Origin: Clostridia bacterium
Lineage (GTDB): Bacteria; Bacillota; Clostridia; Oscillospirales; CAG-272
Assembly (NCBI GenBank): GCA_017958705.1
Contig: JAGDCE010000257.1
Coordinates: 1 to 5,773, forward strand
Direction: 5' to 3'
Length of the DNA: 5,773 nt
Made by a program: the position numbers and the translations under genes. The notes below the pieces were generated by a model, which saw only the letters and a program-made list of their open reading frames with translations, was not told the DNA's origin and did not search any database. Below are positions 5,473 to 5,773 of this stretch, piece by piece (the first letter of the stretch is position 1; the number at the start of each line of letters is the position of its first letter).

Positions 5473-5537
5473 AACCCGTCCGTGATAGGGGTTCCCCGTT
5501 GCGAACTCGTGAGCAATGGGGGGGTCCCGTAGGACGG
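5473..5537. repeat. Nested imperfect palindrome between the chrA-like pair and the tRNA
   Basis: The outer arms CCGTCC (5476-5481) and GGACGG (5532-5537) enclose a strong inner stem, CCCCGTTGC (5494-5502) with GCAATGGGG (5513-5521), around a 10-base loop. The inner stem contains one pair that is G:U in plus-strand RNA and A:C in minus-strand RNA. Competing short hairpins are possible: AACCC (5473-5477) with GGGTT (5489-5493), and GTCC (5524-5527) with GGAC (5532-5535). A run of seven Gs lies at 5518-5524. There is no open frame with coding character. It could be a dispersed intergenic repeat or a structured RNA; I cannot tell which. Confidence 0.5.
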
Positions 5538-5544
5538 ATTCAGT

Positions 5545-5588
5545 TGAAAAAGCAGCGATTTGCCGGTAGGCAAATCGCCGCTTTTTCA
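5545..5588 (-). terminator. Long terminator hairpin directly after tRNA-Arg
   Basis: The inverted repeat pairs 5545-5564 with 5569-5588 over 20 positions around a 4-base loop. The only imperfection, A5554 opposite C5579, becomes a G:U pair in minus-strand RNA, so the stem is complete in the transcript of the tRNA. The far arm ends in GCTTTTTCA, giving a U-run at the base. The hairpin starts immediately after the tRNA CCA end, so it should terminate the tRNA transcript and separate it from the chrA-like genes. Confidence 0.8.
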
Positions 5589-5665
5589 TGGCCTACCCCG
5601 GGGGATTCGAACCCCCAACCGTCAGAATCGGAATCTGATACTCTATCCAATTGCGCTATGGGTAG
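5589..5665 (-). tRNA. tRNA-Arg (anticodon CCG)
   Basis: Read on the minus strand, the 77-base gene folds as a cloverleaf. The acceptor CTACCCA (5665-5659) pairs with GGGGTAG (5599-5593). The D arm has loop AATTGGATA. The anticodon stem TCAGA/TCTGA encloses the loop TTCCGAT with anticodon CCG (reads CGG, arginine). The T arm is GGGGG-TTCGAAT-CCCCC. The discriminator is G, and CCA is encoded. The D-loop A that serves as an arginine identity element is present. Two mismatches are odd: A7 opposite G66 in the acceptor and G12 opposite A23 in the D stem; the first pair is C:G rather than the usual G:C. It lies 19 bases after the ychF stop and right before a terminator hairpin. Confidence 0.9.
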
Positions 5666-5670
5666 TCGTA

Positions 5671-5686
5671 AAGGGCTGGTGCCCTT
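5671..5686 (-). terminator. Short hairpin overlapping the ychF stop codon (weak terminator?)
   Basis: AAGGGC (5671-5676) pairs with GCCCTT (5681-5686) around a 4-base loop, covering two bases of the ychF TAA stop. In the minus-strand transcript it is followed only by a short T-run (TTTAC), so termination may be partial. Alternatively, it may mark the boundary where a ychF-tRNA transcript is processed. Confidence 0.4.
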
Positions 5687-5773
5687 AAACGTTAAATCTT
5701 ATAACAACGACGTCGCCGTCGCGGAAGACGTATTCCTTGCCTTCGCTTCTGATCAGGCCTTTTTCCTTTGCGA
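5685..5773 (-). CDS. ychF: YchF ribosome-associated ATPase, C-terminal end only
   Basis: The last 28 codons of a gene running in from the right edge, ending in TAA at 5687-5685. The visible peptide contains AKEKGLIRSEGKEYVF and RDGDVVVIRFNV. This closely matches the end of the TGS domain of YchF, the Obg-related P-loop protein that binds ribosomes and hydrolyses ATP in preference to GTP. The characteristic ending G-K-x-Y-V-x-x-D-G-D-V-x-x-x-R-F-N-V is complete. The nucleotide-binding domain lies outside the window. The tRNA gene follows in the same direction. Confidence 0.85.
   Translation of the reverse strand, partial: AKEKGLIRSEGKEYVFRDGDVVVIRFNV

Noticed and set aside
4249..5532. Long plus-strand open frames opposite the chrA-like pair
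   Set aside because: Their translations are charged or low-complexity antisense shadows; the minus-strand frames carry the complete CHR motifs and ribosome binding sites.
5275..5589. Minus-strand open frame running through the hairpin array
   Set aside because: It overlaps the first chrA-like gene in another frame, crosses the terminator hairpin and has no family features; the ATGAAATC start-like strings come from the repeat units.
5589..5665. The tRNA as an att site of an integrated element
   Set aside because: No integrase gene and no direct repeat of the tRNA 3' end are present in the window.

Overview
The window looks like chromosomal DNA from a spore-forming, moderately GC-rich member of the Clostridia (Bacillota). 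The evidence is a mother-cell sporulation sigma factor of the SigK type next to a SipL-like coat-morphogenesis protein (SPOCS repeats plus a C-terminal LysM), strong AGGAGG-like ribosome binding sites, frequent TTG starts, and intrinsic terminators with T-runs. I cannot name a genus from the sequence alone.

Layout, left to right. (a) 1-306 is non-coding. It carries two very similar sigma-A-type promoters firing leftward out of the window: one complete (172-200) and one cut by the window edge (1-27). The second has phased A-tracts just upstream. They probably drive a highly expressed transcript to the left, possibly an rRNA or tRNA operon. A terminator for sipL (262-289) separates them from the coding DNA. 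(b) 307-2521, minus strand: sigK followed 49 bp downstream by the SipL-like gene, a mother-cell sporulation block. (c) 2627-4203, plus strand, divergent from sigK: a short Ppx/GppA-family phosphatase gene overlapping by 4 nt a gene for a small lipoprotein of unknown function. (d) 4202-4238: a terminator shared by converging transcripts. (e) 4273-5405, minus strand: two overlapping short-chain ChrA-family transporter genes, presumably two halves of one permease. (f) 5406-5588: no gene, but a dense set of inverted repeats: three tandem short hairpins, a larger nested palindrome and a long terminator hairpin. (g) 5589-5665, minus strand: tRNA-Arg(CCG) with encoded CCA and two stem mismatches. (h) 5685-5773, minus strand: the last 28 codons of ychF.

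The genes are mostly ordinary Clostridial housekeeping and sporulation functions. SigK would direct late mother-cell transcription, and the SipL-like protein would tether the SpoIVA basal coat layer to the forespore. I found no clear new defence, mobile or biosynthetic system. The parts most worth a second look are the tandem hairpin array beside the tRNA, the duplicated leftward promoters with an octamer repeat between them, the slightly degenerate tRNA, and the uninterrupted sigK that keeps a hydrophobic pro-sequence.
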